From Apostichopus japonicus (lineage: Eukaryota; Echinodermata; Holothuroidea; Aspidochirotida; Stichopodidae): DNA of 64,000 nucleotides. Shown one piece after another: positions 12,901-26,400 of the stretch; positions within the stretch are counted from its first letter, which is position 1; each line of letters begins with the position of its first letter. The DNA lies in NCBI RefSeq assembly GCF_037975245.1, contig NC_092579.1, positions 25,775,166 through 25,839,165 of the forward strand. Direction: 5' to 3'. A program made the translations under genes and the position numbers. The notes under the pieces are model-generated. The model did no database searches. It was not told the origin of the DNA and worked only from the letters and a program-made list of their open reading frames with translations.

Positions 12901-14262
12901 TTAATAGTTGGTGCATATTCATGCAGCAAAAGTATCGTATGTTAGTGGCTTCAGCAATTATCTTTGGAACTGAAGAACTCAATCCTCAGTGACGTGACAT
13001 GCAACGGAGCTGAAATATGTGTATTACTAAGTTCAAATACTGTCAATATGTAATTGAAACCGTGCTACTAACACTGAGGCAAACACTGCATATGCCCTAT
13101 ACCAATAACCACGCACTTTGCCTATTGTTGCAATGCATGCCGTAAACTGTTTCATACGACACCTTTTTCAACGCGACAATTGAACTATATGAAAGGGAAA
13201 ATGATAACGCAGTATAAACAAAAAACGGACCGTGACAAAGCGATACTTAGACCTATAATGTGATTAAGATCGAATTGTATGGTTGGCCGCAGGGAACAAA
13301 GTCGGGAATAATGCTAATATGATCGATTCAATGCTCACATTAATTCTGGGCCAATCAGGCTGCAGTTCATTATGTCTGCTTCAAATTAATTAGATGCAGA
13401 CATAAATTGGATTTAATGCTAGCTTTGATTTAGTTTTTGCTATAATGCTATTTCTTACAGTTGTCAATACTCCATAGTTTAATGGCTTAATATTTTGTAA
13501 ATATGACACAAACCCATAATATTTGACTCATGTGACAGAGATGCTTATAAATAATAGCTCCCAAAATAACTAAGAAAAATCTTGGTCAATTTGGAAGATA
13601 TTCTAGTTTAAAGTCGTGTCTGGGGACTGTCATTTATTAAATCTGTGATTAAATCTGAAAGTGCCCCTATAGGTTCTTAACCCATTCACTTCTTTTTGGT
13701 TTTCTATTCTCTTCATAATTTCAAAATGTTTACAGTGTTGAGACTGAAACCAATACCATCATTACGTCATGTTCAATAGTTTCAATATTTTAAATGCAGT
13801 ATTTGAAAAATCCATTTCCATTATGGAAAATACACACTGTAACAAATAACGTAAAACATGAAACGTTGAAGCACACTGTGGCTCGATGATGTCATATTTC
13901 GGCTTGATCAATTCATCAGTCTTGTGTGTGAATGAACAGGAAATATGTGATATCCCTTAAATGGAATAACATTATCTTAGCTGTTTGGGAAGTTGCTCAT
14001 AACAGTTATCTCTATCACATAGAGTAATGGTTGGGTTTGCTTCCTTTAATTATAAAACGTTCCAAGACAGTAAATTGGCGTTAATTGAACAAGTTCGTTT
14101 TTGGAACAAGTAATGAAAACAAAAGTAAAAAAAAAGGTAAAAAAGTAATGAAACGAATAAATGGAGGAATAGGCTACATCAAGGGATACTAATCCATCAG
14201 TCAGTTATAGGAAAAGTATTTTTTAAGTAGATTCCAAATAAAATAATGCACAGACTACTCAC

Positions 14263-14446
14263 ATGCCACGTCTTAATGGCTTGAGATCATTACGTATTGT
14301 CTTATAGTCAGGCCTATTATCTGGATCTTCCTCCCAACATTTCTGCATACAGCTTAGCACGCATACATCACAGTTTTCGATTGCCATAACATTAGGTCTG
14401 AATGGTATTGTAGGATCTTCGGGACACTGAATCCTCTTGATAATCT
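14263..14446 (-). CDS. Exon 13: end of kinase homology domain
   Basis: 184 nt between ctgtctgtttttcag and GGCAT|GTGAGT. It reads [20 protein letters not shown], then [20 protein letters not shown] and LKPLRRGM with the Met codon split. CW.E.P..RP....I...L.PLR.GM closes the domain. The next exon should begin with the coiled-coil dimerisation segment, but none was found in the remaining 14.2 kb to the left. Confidence 0.96.
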
Positions 14447-17400
14447 CTGAAAAACAGACAGCAACTTGCAAGATTTGGAGTTTGTCCATAAAAAAATAAA
14501 TATCTGAAATCTTTATAATACGTTACTACTCCTTAGAAAACTTTATACATTGCATTTTATATTTTTCTGATAATTGTAGATTACTTCTGTACGTGATACG
14601 TTTTTACGGCATCGAAAGTATGAAATTAATTGCATGTTTCCTGCAGATATTGAATTGTTTGCCACCCGATTCCTATTGAAATCACTTTTCTAAGTACAGG
14701 AGGTTGATGCTCGATTTGTAGTCTTGTGTGGTTATCTACAACCCCTGCAGTCACCTCCATGTCTAATGCGATTACGTATAAATTGAACTATATTTGAATG
14801 GAGCGCAACCTTTGATATTCATCCACATTTGCCTGTTCATTGAACTCGTCGTCAAGAAGTACATGTACTCAATACAAGAACTAAGCACACAATAAATGGC
14901 ATGAGTGAATCTATGCGAGCAGTTCCCATAGCAACAGGTACGGCTCTAATTACGTATGCGGTAGCTAAGTTACCTTGTGGACTCAGCTCACAGCTGCCGT
15001 ACGGGCCGTCTCGTAAAGCTATCTCGTAAAGAATTATAGCAAACGAATATACATCTCCTTTCTGTGTTCCTGCCAGCGGTGGGTTTGGGTCGCGAAGTAA
15101 CTCAGGAGCCCTCCAGAGAAGTTCTGAGAGAGATGTATTACAAAATGTAAATGTAAACTTTGATGTATAGCAGCATATAGGATGTAATTTAAGTCAGGTA
15201 TTAAAATGAGATACATTCTAACAGGGCTATGTATGCTCAAGTATATTAAAAAACAATAATAGTAAGAAACAGGTAACCCGATTAGAGAAAGTGAATCCAA
15301 TTACCTAAACACAAATGTCCCCAAATTACATTGTGAACATCAGTGACTGCCATAGATATTTCCATATCAATTTGCTCCCTTGAGACTGGGGCGCAACTAT
15401 CATTCTTGTACCGGGAAGGGGAGAGGGCATATACGATTTATCTTAGAGAGCAGTGGTCCATCTGAAACCCTCCCATTTGAGAAGGTTTGGTAAAATGGAG
15501 AGTCTTATAGATGCAAAGAGTTATATAAGAGCTATACTGTGCCAGTTTTGAGAGAATGTTGAAGAAATTACGACAGTTCAGGTTGTACCGCACATACATA
15601 TTATTTATTTATAGAGTATTGTACACTACAGAGTTTGTCTGTGTGTAAAATGTAGTCTGTCAGTGGTGGCTAAAGCCCCATTCCCCAGCCCGACTGTATA
15701 CTCGGTTGGACCCTGTCGCACTCACGTCGGTAGTAGGCATATTCCCCTTGTTGGAACTGAATCTTTTCGTCTACTTGTCGCATATGGGAGAGTCCATAGT
15801 CTGTAATTCGAACGACCCACCTGCTGTCAATAAGGCAGTTACTTGACTTCAAACATCCATGTGAGTGGATTTCACTATTGTGTAGGTATATCATGCCCTG
15901 CAAAATAAAAGTTTATAAACGTGATATACTTGTTATCATATTGCTACCTGGTTTGATTGGAATTAAGATGCTGAAGGTTCTATAGCTTTGACGACCCTGA
16001 TATATGCTGCTGCAGACATCTGCTGCAGATGAAGATGGAGAGTGTCGCCAGCCAGTGAATTATTTAATCAAACTCGCTGTTCATGGATGCAAACGCTCGA
16101 CAGTAATGGCGTTCCATACATTTCTTTTTGTTGCAGCTTTAATTTCGATAGAAATAATGGATTCTCGTATTCAAATTAAGCCGTCCAACTAAACTCATCC
16201 AATGAACAGTGGCAAAACTAATTCAGAAGAACGAAATCGATATTGACAGGCAAAGTTTGTGACCTATAAAACGCCGACATTAATTTTTTTTTTTTTCATT
16301 TTAAGAATGATTGCCTGGTGAAAATAAAATTTAACACCAAGACTGTGTGACTGTTCCAAAAAAAAAAATTCCAACAAGTAAAACAAGTAACCGTTTTTAA
16401 ATGAAACTCGACAGTTCACAAGATTTCATAGACCAATAAAAATGGGAAAAAAATCGCTTCTGAAGTTTCTATAGCTATTTTGGTTTTCAAGATATCCCCC
16501 TCATATTTAATCTCTGGGATGCACCTTTAAGGTTAACTTGATGATGATGTCGGCTCCTCAGTGATGTTAATCCATATCTTCATAAATTCTAATACCTCAA
16601 CCAAAACATTTTCTTCTGCGATGGTACATACAGCAGATTTCATCCAACCACCATTAGTCCTTGACAAGTTTGCAATAGACTGGAACCATGTTGTCTTAGA
16701 TCATGAAAGTGTTGTGTTTGCTATCGAGTGTTTTCCTCTGATAGACTTACTTTCACAGTTTCTGTGCCTCGTGTGTTTGCTATCGAGTTTTCATTATCAT
16801 TATTGTTATCATGGTTCCCTATATAGCGCAAACACTATAAAATATATATATTCATATGCGCTTTACATGATGTAGAATAAAACAATAATAAGAAAGAATT
16901 AAAGAAAAACAAATCAAGTTAAATTAAGTTAATAAAAATAATGGATAAAAAATATAATAATTACATGATAAACAGTAAAACAAATATAAAGCTAGAAAAC
17001 AATTTACGAATCAGAAATCAAGTGAATATAAAATAAAGCAAATAAGAAAATATGATATTAACTAGAAAAAAATGTTATATATAAACCTGGGAAATTAAAA
17101 TCTGAAAATGTAAATAATCGCAAGAGCCGGAAAAAAAAACCATGGACAAACCACAGAAATAATAACACACACACAAAAAAAAAGATTTCAGATATTGTAA
17201 GCTTTGCAGTATAAATGAGTCTTAAGTTTGGATTTAAAAAGGGTAAAACTTTAACTTTTCCTAAAACCTCAAGGAGTGAATTCCATAAAACTGGCGAAGC
17301 ATAGCTAAAAGATCTCGGTCCAATTTTTGCAGTTCTTATGTTAGGGACAGTTAAAAGCAGACGGGACGAGGAACGCAACGGTCTAGAGGGAGTGTAAAGA

Positions 17401-20400
17401 GAAATTAAATCACAAAGGTACTGCGGTGCAATATTGTAAATACATTCAAAAGTGAGTAATAAAATCTTATAAGATATTCTTTCTCTAACTGGAAGCCAAT
17501 GCAAGTTATGTAGGACGGGTTTTATATGATCATATTTGGAAGTACCCGCTACAAGTCTGGCAGCAGCATATTTGATTTTCTGAAGTTTATCTATGAGATG
17601 TGAAAGTAAGTTACAGTACAATGAATTGCAGTAATCTATGTGTGACGTAAAAAAAATGCATGAACAAGTGATTTACATGAGGTATCATCCAAGTAACTAC
17701 GAATATGCCAAAGCTTATGAATACTAAAATTTGCTTTTCTACACACATTTGCAACATGTTAGTCAAGTGAAAGATTTTTATCAAAAATAATACCCAAATT
17801 ACGAACCTTATCAACTAAATGAATTGTTGCCGCCCCCACTTGAAAAGAATAATCAGGAAGTTTAGCCAATTGTTGCTTTGAACCTATGACAAGCAATTCA
17901 GTTTTTGTATCATTTAGTTTAAGAGTATTCGTTAAAAACCAGCGACGTGCTTCAGCCACACAATTTTCCATTGCAGAAATTGCCTAACCTCTGGCAGTTT
18001 TGTATCTGATATTCACAGTTTGTGTGTTAGACTAAGTGGTACAGCCACTTAGTGATTATAGCTTCAGTTGTTTAACGGTCATTTCTGGTATAGAAATACA
18101 ACTTGGACTGAGAGCGAAGATTTAATGGTTAAACATATCAAAATTAATTTTGTGCACAAAGACATCGTTTAACTGTTTAAATACTGAAAATGCTGTGCCA
18201 ACAAAAATTGTATCATATTCATTGAATGTTCTTTTTCATTGCAAGCATATTTAATGATTCAGTAATTTGTGTGCGACTAACGTAAATTTCAGGTATCTGG
18301 CCTTTCCCAAAAAAGAGGAAGAAAATGGTAGCCGCTGTATTGATCACAACAAAAAGCAGCTTTAATTCCGCCATGGGTGGTTACAAGAAACCTAACGCGT
18401 TGCCTCCAAATTCAATACTTATAAATCTCAAATAGCTCTTCTGCTGTGAAGAACTCCTTTTTTTCTTTTTCTTTTTTGTAACGTCGACTTGAATATACTT
18501 TTCGAGTGTCGCCGTGGTCCAGTTGCCTAGTTGAGAAACATACATTGCAGATATAATAACACATCATTACCAACACCCCCCCCCCCCAACATTTCACAAA
18601 TACAAATGGTTCTTTGACCAGAAATGAGACAGATGTTACCAACTGCAAACTACCTGACAATCCGACAGCGATGTGCTCAATTCAAACGTCTTACACACCT
18701 GCTATATTAGTCTATCAGGCGAGCACCAAACAGGGGTGAAAATTTTACTTTCGTTGCACCCTTTAAGTACCAATATTTGATGGTTAGATTATGGAAGTGG
18801 GTAGGGGCGGGGAATGCGGGGCAGGCGGGTGTTGTTCTTTTGCAGTGTTTACCGTTGATGGCAGATTGGGGAGGTGCTGCTTTTTCTGCAAACAAAATTG
18901 TGACGTTTATAATTTTGTGCCTTTCCTGACGCTATTTCAGTGCTTTAACACACACCGTCATGTTAGTTGGAGAATTTGCATCATTGGACACTTTACAATT
19001 AACAAAAGCCCAATAGACACCATGACTCCTTGCTCAGTGGGAAATAAATGTGTTGCATAAATCATCACCCAATATTATCATCATACCATTGAACTTTACT
19101 TAAAACAATATAACACCATTACTCATGAATATGCATAGTATCAAGTACACTGGCAGTATCCAAAACTGGGCCCCCAAATATTGAGCCCAAATGGTGCCAA
19201 AGTTTCACTATCGATCATTGACGTGGTAAACTATGGTAAACACCTTATTCCTTTTTATCAAGTCACCATGATAATTTAGGAAACTTTCCTCAGATTTATT
19301 CACCTTGTTGTGTAGACGGACGACGGGTAGTTAATAATATATTTTTCTGAGCTCTTATAGTCTTTATTTTCATTAAGTGAACATAAAAAACTTTAAAAAA
19401 AACTACTTGGTTCTTTTATTAAAAGGTAAAATTTTTGATTCTTGTTTAAAAACTAGGATGATAGTAAAAATAAAGAAAAGAAAAGAGACAGATTGCATGT
19501 GTAGGAGAGGAAAGTGCTTCTACTCTGAGAATAGAGAAAGAATAATCATAAACTATCAATGTAAGAAGTTCCATTGCAAACACCATTAATTAGTCCAAAT
19601 GAAAGTCAATTTTATTTTGTACATATGAACATTGGCATGCCAAGCTTGTCTTTTAAAACTCCAACAACCCCAACAACAACCATGAAAATAAAAAGCTTTA
19701 CACAATAACTTTCCTAGACATGCATGAACAGCGATAAATTTATAATTGATGGCTTCATTCTTCAAATTCATCTTTGAATCCCTTCTACTTTGGTGGTGTA
19801 CCGTAATAACTTGATGTCCCACAACACACACTTGCTGAACTTTTTCTTCTGTTGTTGCACTGCGCGAATATTACTGATCAACATCTATGGAAATGCCTCA
19901 ACGTAAAGAAATCTTGTTTCCAGATATCTTCTTAACGATAAGTTACCGAATAACACGTCATAGAAGACACCGTCACTTAAAAGGCAGAACTGGTGGGTTT
20001 TTTTTGACATCCTCTTATCCGTTCAAATTGATGTCACATTGAATATTTACACTTGTACCTTTCCATTGATGTATGGCATATTGTATTATTTTCTTTTGGG
20101 ACTCGGTGAAACCTAGCACTTTTGACAAGGAATTTGCTCTTTTTGCAATATTTACTACGCGCTCACGTGACTACAGGTCACCCTGTGACGTACATGTGCG
20201 GAGTCGGTTGAGGAAAAATTTCGATCAAGCTATTCACTTCAGCACTTACACTACGCCGATACGACACTCTGTCATACTGTTAAAATCAAAATGCCAGCTA
20301 ATTGTGTAGTAGGAGGTTGCAAAAACACTTCTGAAAACCGAAATTTAAGTTTCTTTTCAATTTCTTGCCAGTCATCAAACCGACGAAAAACGTTGCAGGC

Positions 20401-23400
20401 TTTGTATTACTTTTGTAATTAGCAGTCACAAAGACGTTCTCGCTCCCAGGGTTCCCATCGCCAGGAGGCGAATATATGTTCAGTGCACTTCGTCACAAAC
20501 TCGTATTATAGGCAGTATTGTCTACGCAGAGGCCCTCTAAAGGTAACCTCTCCCTAAGTTCGATATATACCTAAACTCATTAGCCACAATTGCCCCGTTA
20601 TTCTAATGTGTATACTCAATTGTTTATCTTCAGCCGTGTTTTACCCCATATGTGCAGGAGAAAAAGATCATATTACAAAACAGTACACTGTACAACACAA
20701 TCAAACATTCCTCTTCTGGAACCCAACGACACAACATGGAAGCTCTCATCATCAACGTGCCTACAAGCCTTTCAACTGCCTCCAGTGTCCTAGGGTTCAA
20801 CCGCCAGTCAACGAAAGTTATCAACGCCCGCCGCTTCCGTGTGAAAGGTACGCAAATTCCGATCAGGGAAGTTGCTGTTACCTTCAACAACCATCGTACC
20901 AAGTCCGAAGCCATAGCCAAAGGTATCTACTTCGGCTGTCGGTTTGAAGTCCAGCGAATCCACCACACCTTCGAAACAACCTAATGCCACAAATGCCAAG
21001 CTTTTGTCCACAGAGCAGCCACCTGTACTAGTAACAAGAATTGTCTTCGTTACCGCTCAGCCTTTGCCTTTCTCCTTGAGAAGCGTCAAAGTGCGCCAAC
21101 TGCAAAGAACGGTCATCGCCAGCTACAGAGGATGCCCGATGTACCACCGCCAACTCCGAAAGACCCGCAGTGAACATGGAGCCTCTGACACAAGTTCCTC
21201 ATCGACAAAGCCAACCACTGCGAAGAAAGCTACCACAATAAAACAGTCACCAGGAACAGACCACCAAAGCCAGCTCCACACAAAAAAACAGCCGACAACG
21301 CAACCTGGACCACACAAATAACCACGATGCCAGCTACCAAAAGCATCGCAGTAGCAACAACTTCATCCCTGGCAAACATCACCGTTTAGACCAACACCGT
21401 CATCTACTCAAATATCGTTAGGGGTATCCAATAGGAAGCCAAAGCCAAACTCAACCATACCATTCAGACTTTCAGTGAACAGGTTCCTGTTTCCTGAAGG
21501 AGACCAATCGGATACTCCGAATACTCAACCTCAACGACCAAGAAGCAGACGAGATCGAGATGGCAGCAGGCCGAATCTTCAACAACGCCAACATCAACTG
21601 ATCCAAGATCTACGATCGTGCCTGCTAAATCCACCGACGGGCCCTCCTTCCAACGCCTGAGCCATAGCTCTGCCGTCTCTGCGTCTGGCCTCCGGATCCT
21701 ATCATCGCACCGACATATCATCAGCCACCACGCAACGCCTCCCCCAAAACATGCTACCTCACGTTCAGCACTGTCTTCCGAACCGGCCCTCAAAGTAGAT
21801 ATTTCATACTCTCAAATCTCAAACAATGGGAGTATTATTTTTCCGGCCAGGGGCTTTTGCTACTGGCTCGCTGAAGCGCCTCTCGGCAGAAACAGCATAA
21901 TACAAGACATATCGTATCGCACTGTACATTAGGCCCTGTGTGTCTTAGTTCTCTTTAGCAGAACCAACGACACGACACTACGCACGGAGCAGACTTAGTG
22001 ATGCACGCTAACACGTACGGACGATATGTATTGTAGGTATGTATATATTGCACTGAGACGATAAAAGTATTTGCATTTTTGAACTTTTGAAACTCGTATA
22101 TGGAATATGAATCTATCATGCGTTTTTTTTACCGTGGTGTTCACTTCGCCTGTGTATCTGCTTTTTGTGGAGTTGTTCAAGCGAAACTGAGACATACCAA
22201 AAGCTTCATATTTGGTGGACTCGATTAATGTTGCATCCACTGACTGGAAACTATCTGCAAGCACGATTAATTGCAAGAACAAATGAAGAAATACCCGATA
22301 TATCGACATATTTCACAAGGTAGGCATTTCAGTCGCGGCGAGACCATGATAGAGTACGGCACAGTGTGTATACTGGCCTGCAATGTCAGCGAATCTTACG
22401 ATTGAAATATGACAGACGTTTAATGCAGATTTTTAACCATAATTTACTTGTAATTGAAGGATTGCTACCAAAAATTAGTTAACAAATGTAAAAACAAAAC
22501 AAACAAACAATTCTTTCTCTTGCATCTGCTGTTTATTGGAAGAGAGAAGTGAATAAAAGGTTCACTTTCTTACGTGATGTAGGTGGAAAGTCCATTGTTA
22601 TGTTTCGCGTTCGCGGTACACTCCGCAGAATGACGTCACACGGTGACTTATACGTCCATGAGCTTTTACGCATCACGTTTCTGGTCAGTGAGAATCTGCT
22701 AACTTTAACATCAATTTTCTCTCAATTACTGTCCATTTCGACTAAACGGGAACCACGGTATTGTTTGTGTTAAATACTCCAGCTATGCATTTTAATTATA
22801 GCAGTGCCTTTTCGTGCCTAGAACAGCCCTTGACGATTCCATGGACATCTGTGTTGTCTTACAAAACAACAGTTGAATATTACTGTCGGAATCGTACCAC
22901 ATTCATGAATTGCAGGTTTATCAGTTATCTATGCCTAACCATAAGCAGATATTCCATATTTGACTTAAATATAGATTATGTTCCAACAATGAATTACGTA
23001 CAGACAGAAGTGAATGTTTGGTTGGCTATGTTAGGTTATAGTATGTGCCACTTCAATCATCATTGGAAAACGGCATTGAACACTTGAGAATCTCAAACTT
23101 GTTGCTAATTGCTCACCTTATCCTCTATACTTACTGCTGTATAGACCCAAACTATAGCACGCTATCATGTAAAAGTTTCTTGAGATTACGTAATCGACCT
23201 GCCTTGGTCGTATAATTAATTCTTTTTGCCAATTAGTCTGCAACGCCTGCCACATATTTTTTCTTGTATGAGGGTTTTTGTGTGAACGCTGTATGATTAA
23301 CTACACTGTAGACATAAACATATTTCCACACAGTGTTTACACAAATAGGCTAATGATGTTAAGAAGCAATGCAGGACAGCCCGAAGTCGATTTACGACCG

Positions 23401-26400
23401 TGGCAGGTCGATTACGTAATCACGAAACTTTCCTAGCTATAGAGTGCTATAAATGGAGCCACTAATGCAATCTTAAGTCTTTTCTCGCATTTTGTAAACT
23501 GATTCGTAAATCTTGATTTCTATATGTACATCTATACAAATATGTTCTCAGACCTTGGTAACTGAATGGTTTCAACGAAATTGTACGAAAAAGGAGATCG
23601 CCTCATAGACTAATGATGAATGTGTTTAACATGGTAGGTGATAGGTTCTATTGTACCTACAAAATGTTGGATGATCCATGTATACACGTATGATCAGTCT
23701 TCGTAAACGTTCATGAAAATTGGTAGTAGTTAACACAGATATGGTCGAGAGAAACGTCTAGCGAATTTATTTCGTAGTACAGCGAGGGAACTATTATGAA
23801 TTATTTATATTTCCTTGCGTCGCTTCACTCAAGTCACGACCAGTGGAAGTACGTAACCAGAAGATAACGTAACTAAGGCTACATCATTGTATAGTGGCAG
23901 TCGAAGTGAGAGAATTACTGCCATGCAATGCGTATACTTAAGTGTCACTGTGTAAATGTCTATACATGTATATAATATACTCAACAATGGCAAATTTGAT
24001 GAGATTTTACCAGCCTTAATCTCTCACTCAGTACAGTTGAATCTGTGAGGGTTATCAATCGAAGTCGATTGAAGTTACTGTCATTAACACAGTGTTGCCG
24101 GTTTGAATTAAGCTGGGAAAGGGAAGGATAGGGCAAGGAAGGGTAAGGAGAAGAGGATATCACGAGGATATCGGAAGGGATCAGAGAGTGGGGGGGGGCA
24201 TATATCGAGATGGCTTTATTATTAGAAATAAAGATTTCAGCAACCTCAAAAGTGAAGTTTGACAAGGAGATGTTTTTCTCAGTGTAGGAATCGAGATCGG
24301 CCAGAGGTGGCCAGTTTACCAATTTACAGGCAGTGAAGAAGTTATCTCACCATATTTACATTAGATCATCCCAAGAAGAAATCATTTGAAATACTTTATG
24401 GGACTCCCATCCCTATTGGTGTCTGCATGGTGCAGTAGGGAATTATATACCAGCCTACATGTTTCAAACATTTATTGTGAGAGAGATGGTTTCAATTCTT
24501 TAGACAGTGAGATATACTATAAGGACTATAATATCATACATAAATTAGAGTCAAGGTTTCATGTCTTTCTTGCCCAGAACTTTATACATATACATTGATG
24601 TCTGTATAGGCTATACATACTACTTTATTCCAATCAGTAACCAGAGCAGGCCCATAGTCACCGGGGCATTCCGGTTCTGCGAATGAACGCGCTCGAGCTT
24701 GTGCCTTGTGCAGCTTAAAACATCCATTATTCATAAGCTTAAGCGTGCAATATTGATGAATAATTCATTTTCTTCCCTCGCTGCACTACGAACATTAATG
24801 AATCATGCGGGCAAAACCTGTTAAAAAAAACATGGAATGGTTTATCGGGTACTTGAGAGGTTAGGTTTCAAGCAAATTTTATAGAACATCAATAATAGAA
24901 TACGTGGTTGAAAATCAGTCTTGGAAATAATATCATGGAGTATCTCTAGGTACATCCCCGAGTAGCACCTGTCTTATCAGTTCGCTCTGAAGGTGAGATG
25001 TATGTAAATATAAATAGTATATACAACTGCTACTATAATCCAGAGTGATATTAGCTTCTTTGGCTAGCTTCATTTTCTAGTATAATTAAGCTTCATACTA
25101 AGTCTGTGTTGTGTCCTTGAAATGTTTGTTCTATCAATCGGTGAATACTGTATTTATTCTAAAGTTTTATAAACATGAACAACAATTGTTCATTGAAAAG
25201 TGAATTTTTCAGTACATGAAAGTAAAGCACTGAAAGAATTCTAGTCGTTTTCGTCTTTTATTTTATTTTGTTTAAGTATGTCAGTTATGCATATAGGTCA
25301 TCTATAAATGTTTCATGCAATGGAATTGTAAACAACTGAAACAAAAGTAGCTTATTGGCGTAGGCCCGACATGCAGCACATTCTATATGCCTACACGGTA
25401 TACGCGCCTAACGGGACCCTTTGCTATTCAGAGAAAGATAATTGAACGTTACGCTAGAATATGAAACACTGAATCTTACGCTCAACTTAAAGCACCGGTA
25501 GACTGCATTGAACTATATACAAATCAGCACTCAGTGTGTAGACTGGATTCACACTGCAACAGCCATAAGGACCTGCTTCGGATTTCTTTGGTGGGGAAGA
25601 TGTAAGGTGGGAATTGGTTGTGCAGTGGGCGACATTTAATTACTTCCTATTTAAAGAAACAATAACTGCGAAGCTGTCCACAGCTTTACAATTTACACCA
25701 CTAAATAATTGGTGATAATAAAAACGCTGTACCGATAGTTTTTGCATTTGGTCATATATACGTTGTTGCATCTTTGAAACATGCTTTAAGGGGCTGCAAA
25801 ATATGAAAAGTAGTGGCTGCACATTTACTAAAGATTTATGTTCACATTAAATTTGTGTGCTATTTTGGCAATATAGCTTCACATTGTTTTTCGGTTCGCT
25901 GTTTGTTTCACACACTAGACAGGCTGTCGTGTGATATTTGGCTGATTTTGTTGCGTATTTCGCTATTCTAGTTGTGCCTACATACTTACACGAACGATGT
26001 CTGATATGATAGAAGCAATCAGAAGGTGATCTAATTTCACGTCGTCGTTTTCCAGGATGTCCTGAATAATGATAAAAGACACACTGCATTACTAATCATC
26101 TTAAAAGATGAATGTAATTAAAATGACGATAATCTCATAGTTAACGGTGAGAACTTTGGAGTTTTACATCTTTCTCGTATTCCTGAGTCATCTATAGTAA
26201 AACAGTGTAGTTTATGTGGAATGCTGTATTCCATTACAACAATCATGTTTTCAATCGATAAGGCTTGTAAATGTAAAGTAATATAGTTCTTTTGTCGCCA
26301 CGGTACAGTTTATTAAATAAATCATTATCCAAAAAGTAATACAATATTTGCCTTAACCTAGATTTACACAATTTGAACTTTATTGACCTGTTGTCACATA

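Larger units (their letters stand above)
1..14262 (-). other. Open 3' intron (or region downstream) of the receptor gene
   Basis: If the gene is intact this is a single intron longer than 14.2 kb, because exon 13 ends on a good GTGAGT donor and no exon for the dimerisation helix or cyclase domain was recognised. It holds the transposon remnants and repeats listed separately. In 1-812, 3192-5437, 5490-6770, 8335-9190 and 9996-14262 I see no gene, only AT-rich sequence, short runs of G or T and unconvincing ORFs. Confidence 0.6.
15898..25989 (-). other. 10.1-kb intron between exons 10 and 11
   Basis: It contains a LINE 3' end (16785-17990), a THAP relic (20291-20530), a LINE ORF1 relic (20736-21800) and a fold-back element (23145-23457), listed separately. 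Otherwise (15900-16780, 18000-20280, 21940-23140, 23460-25980) I see AT-rich sequence without supported genes, with short C or G runs at 18578 and 24191. Confidence 0.8.
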
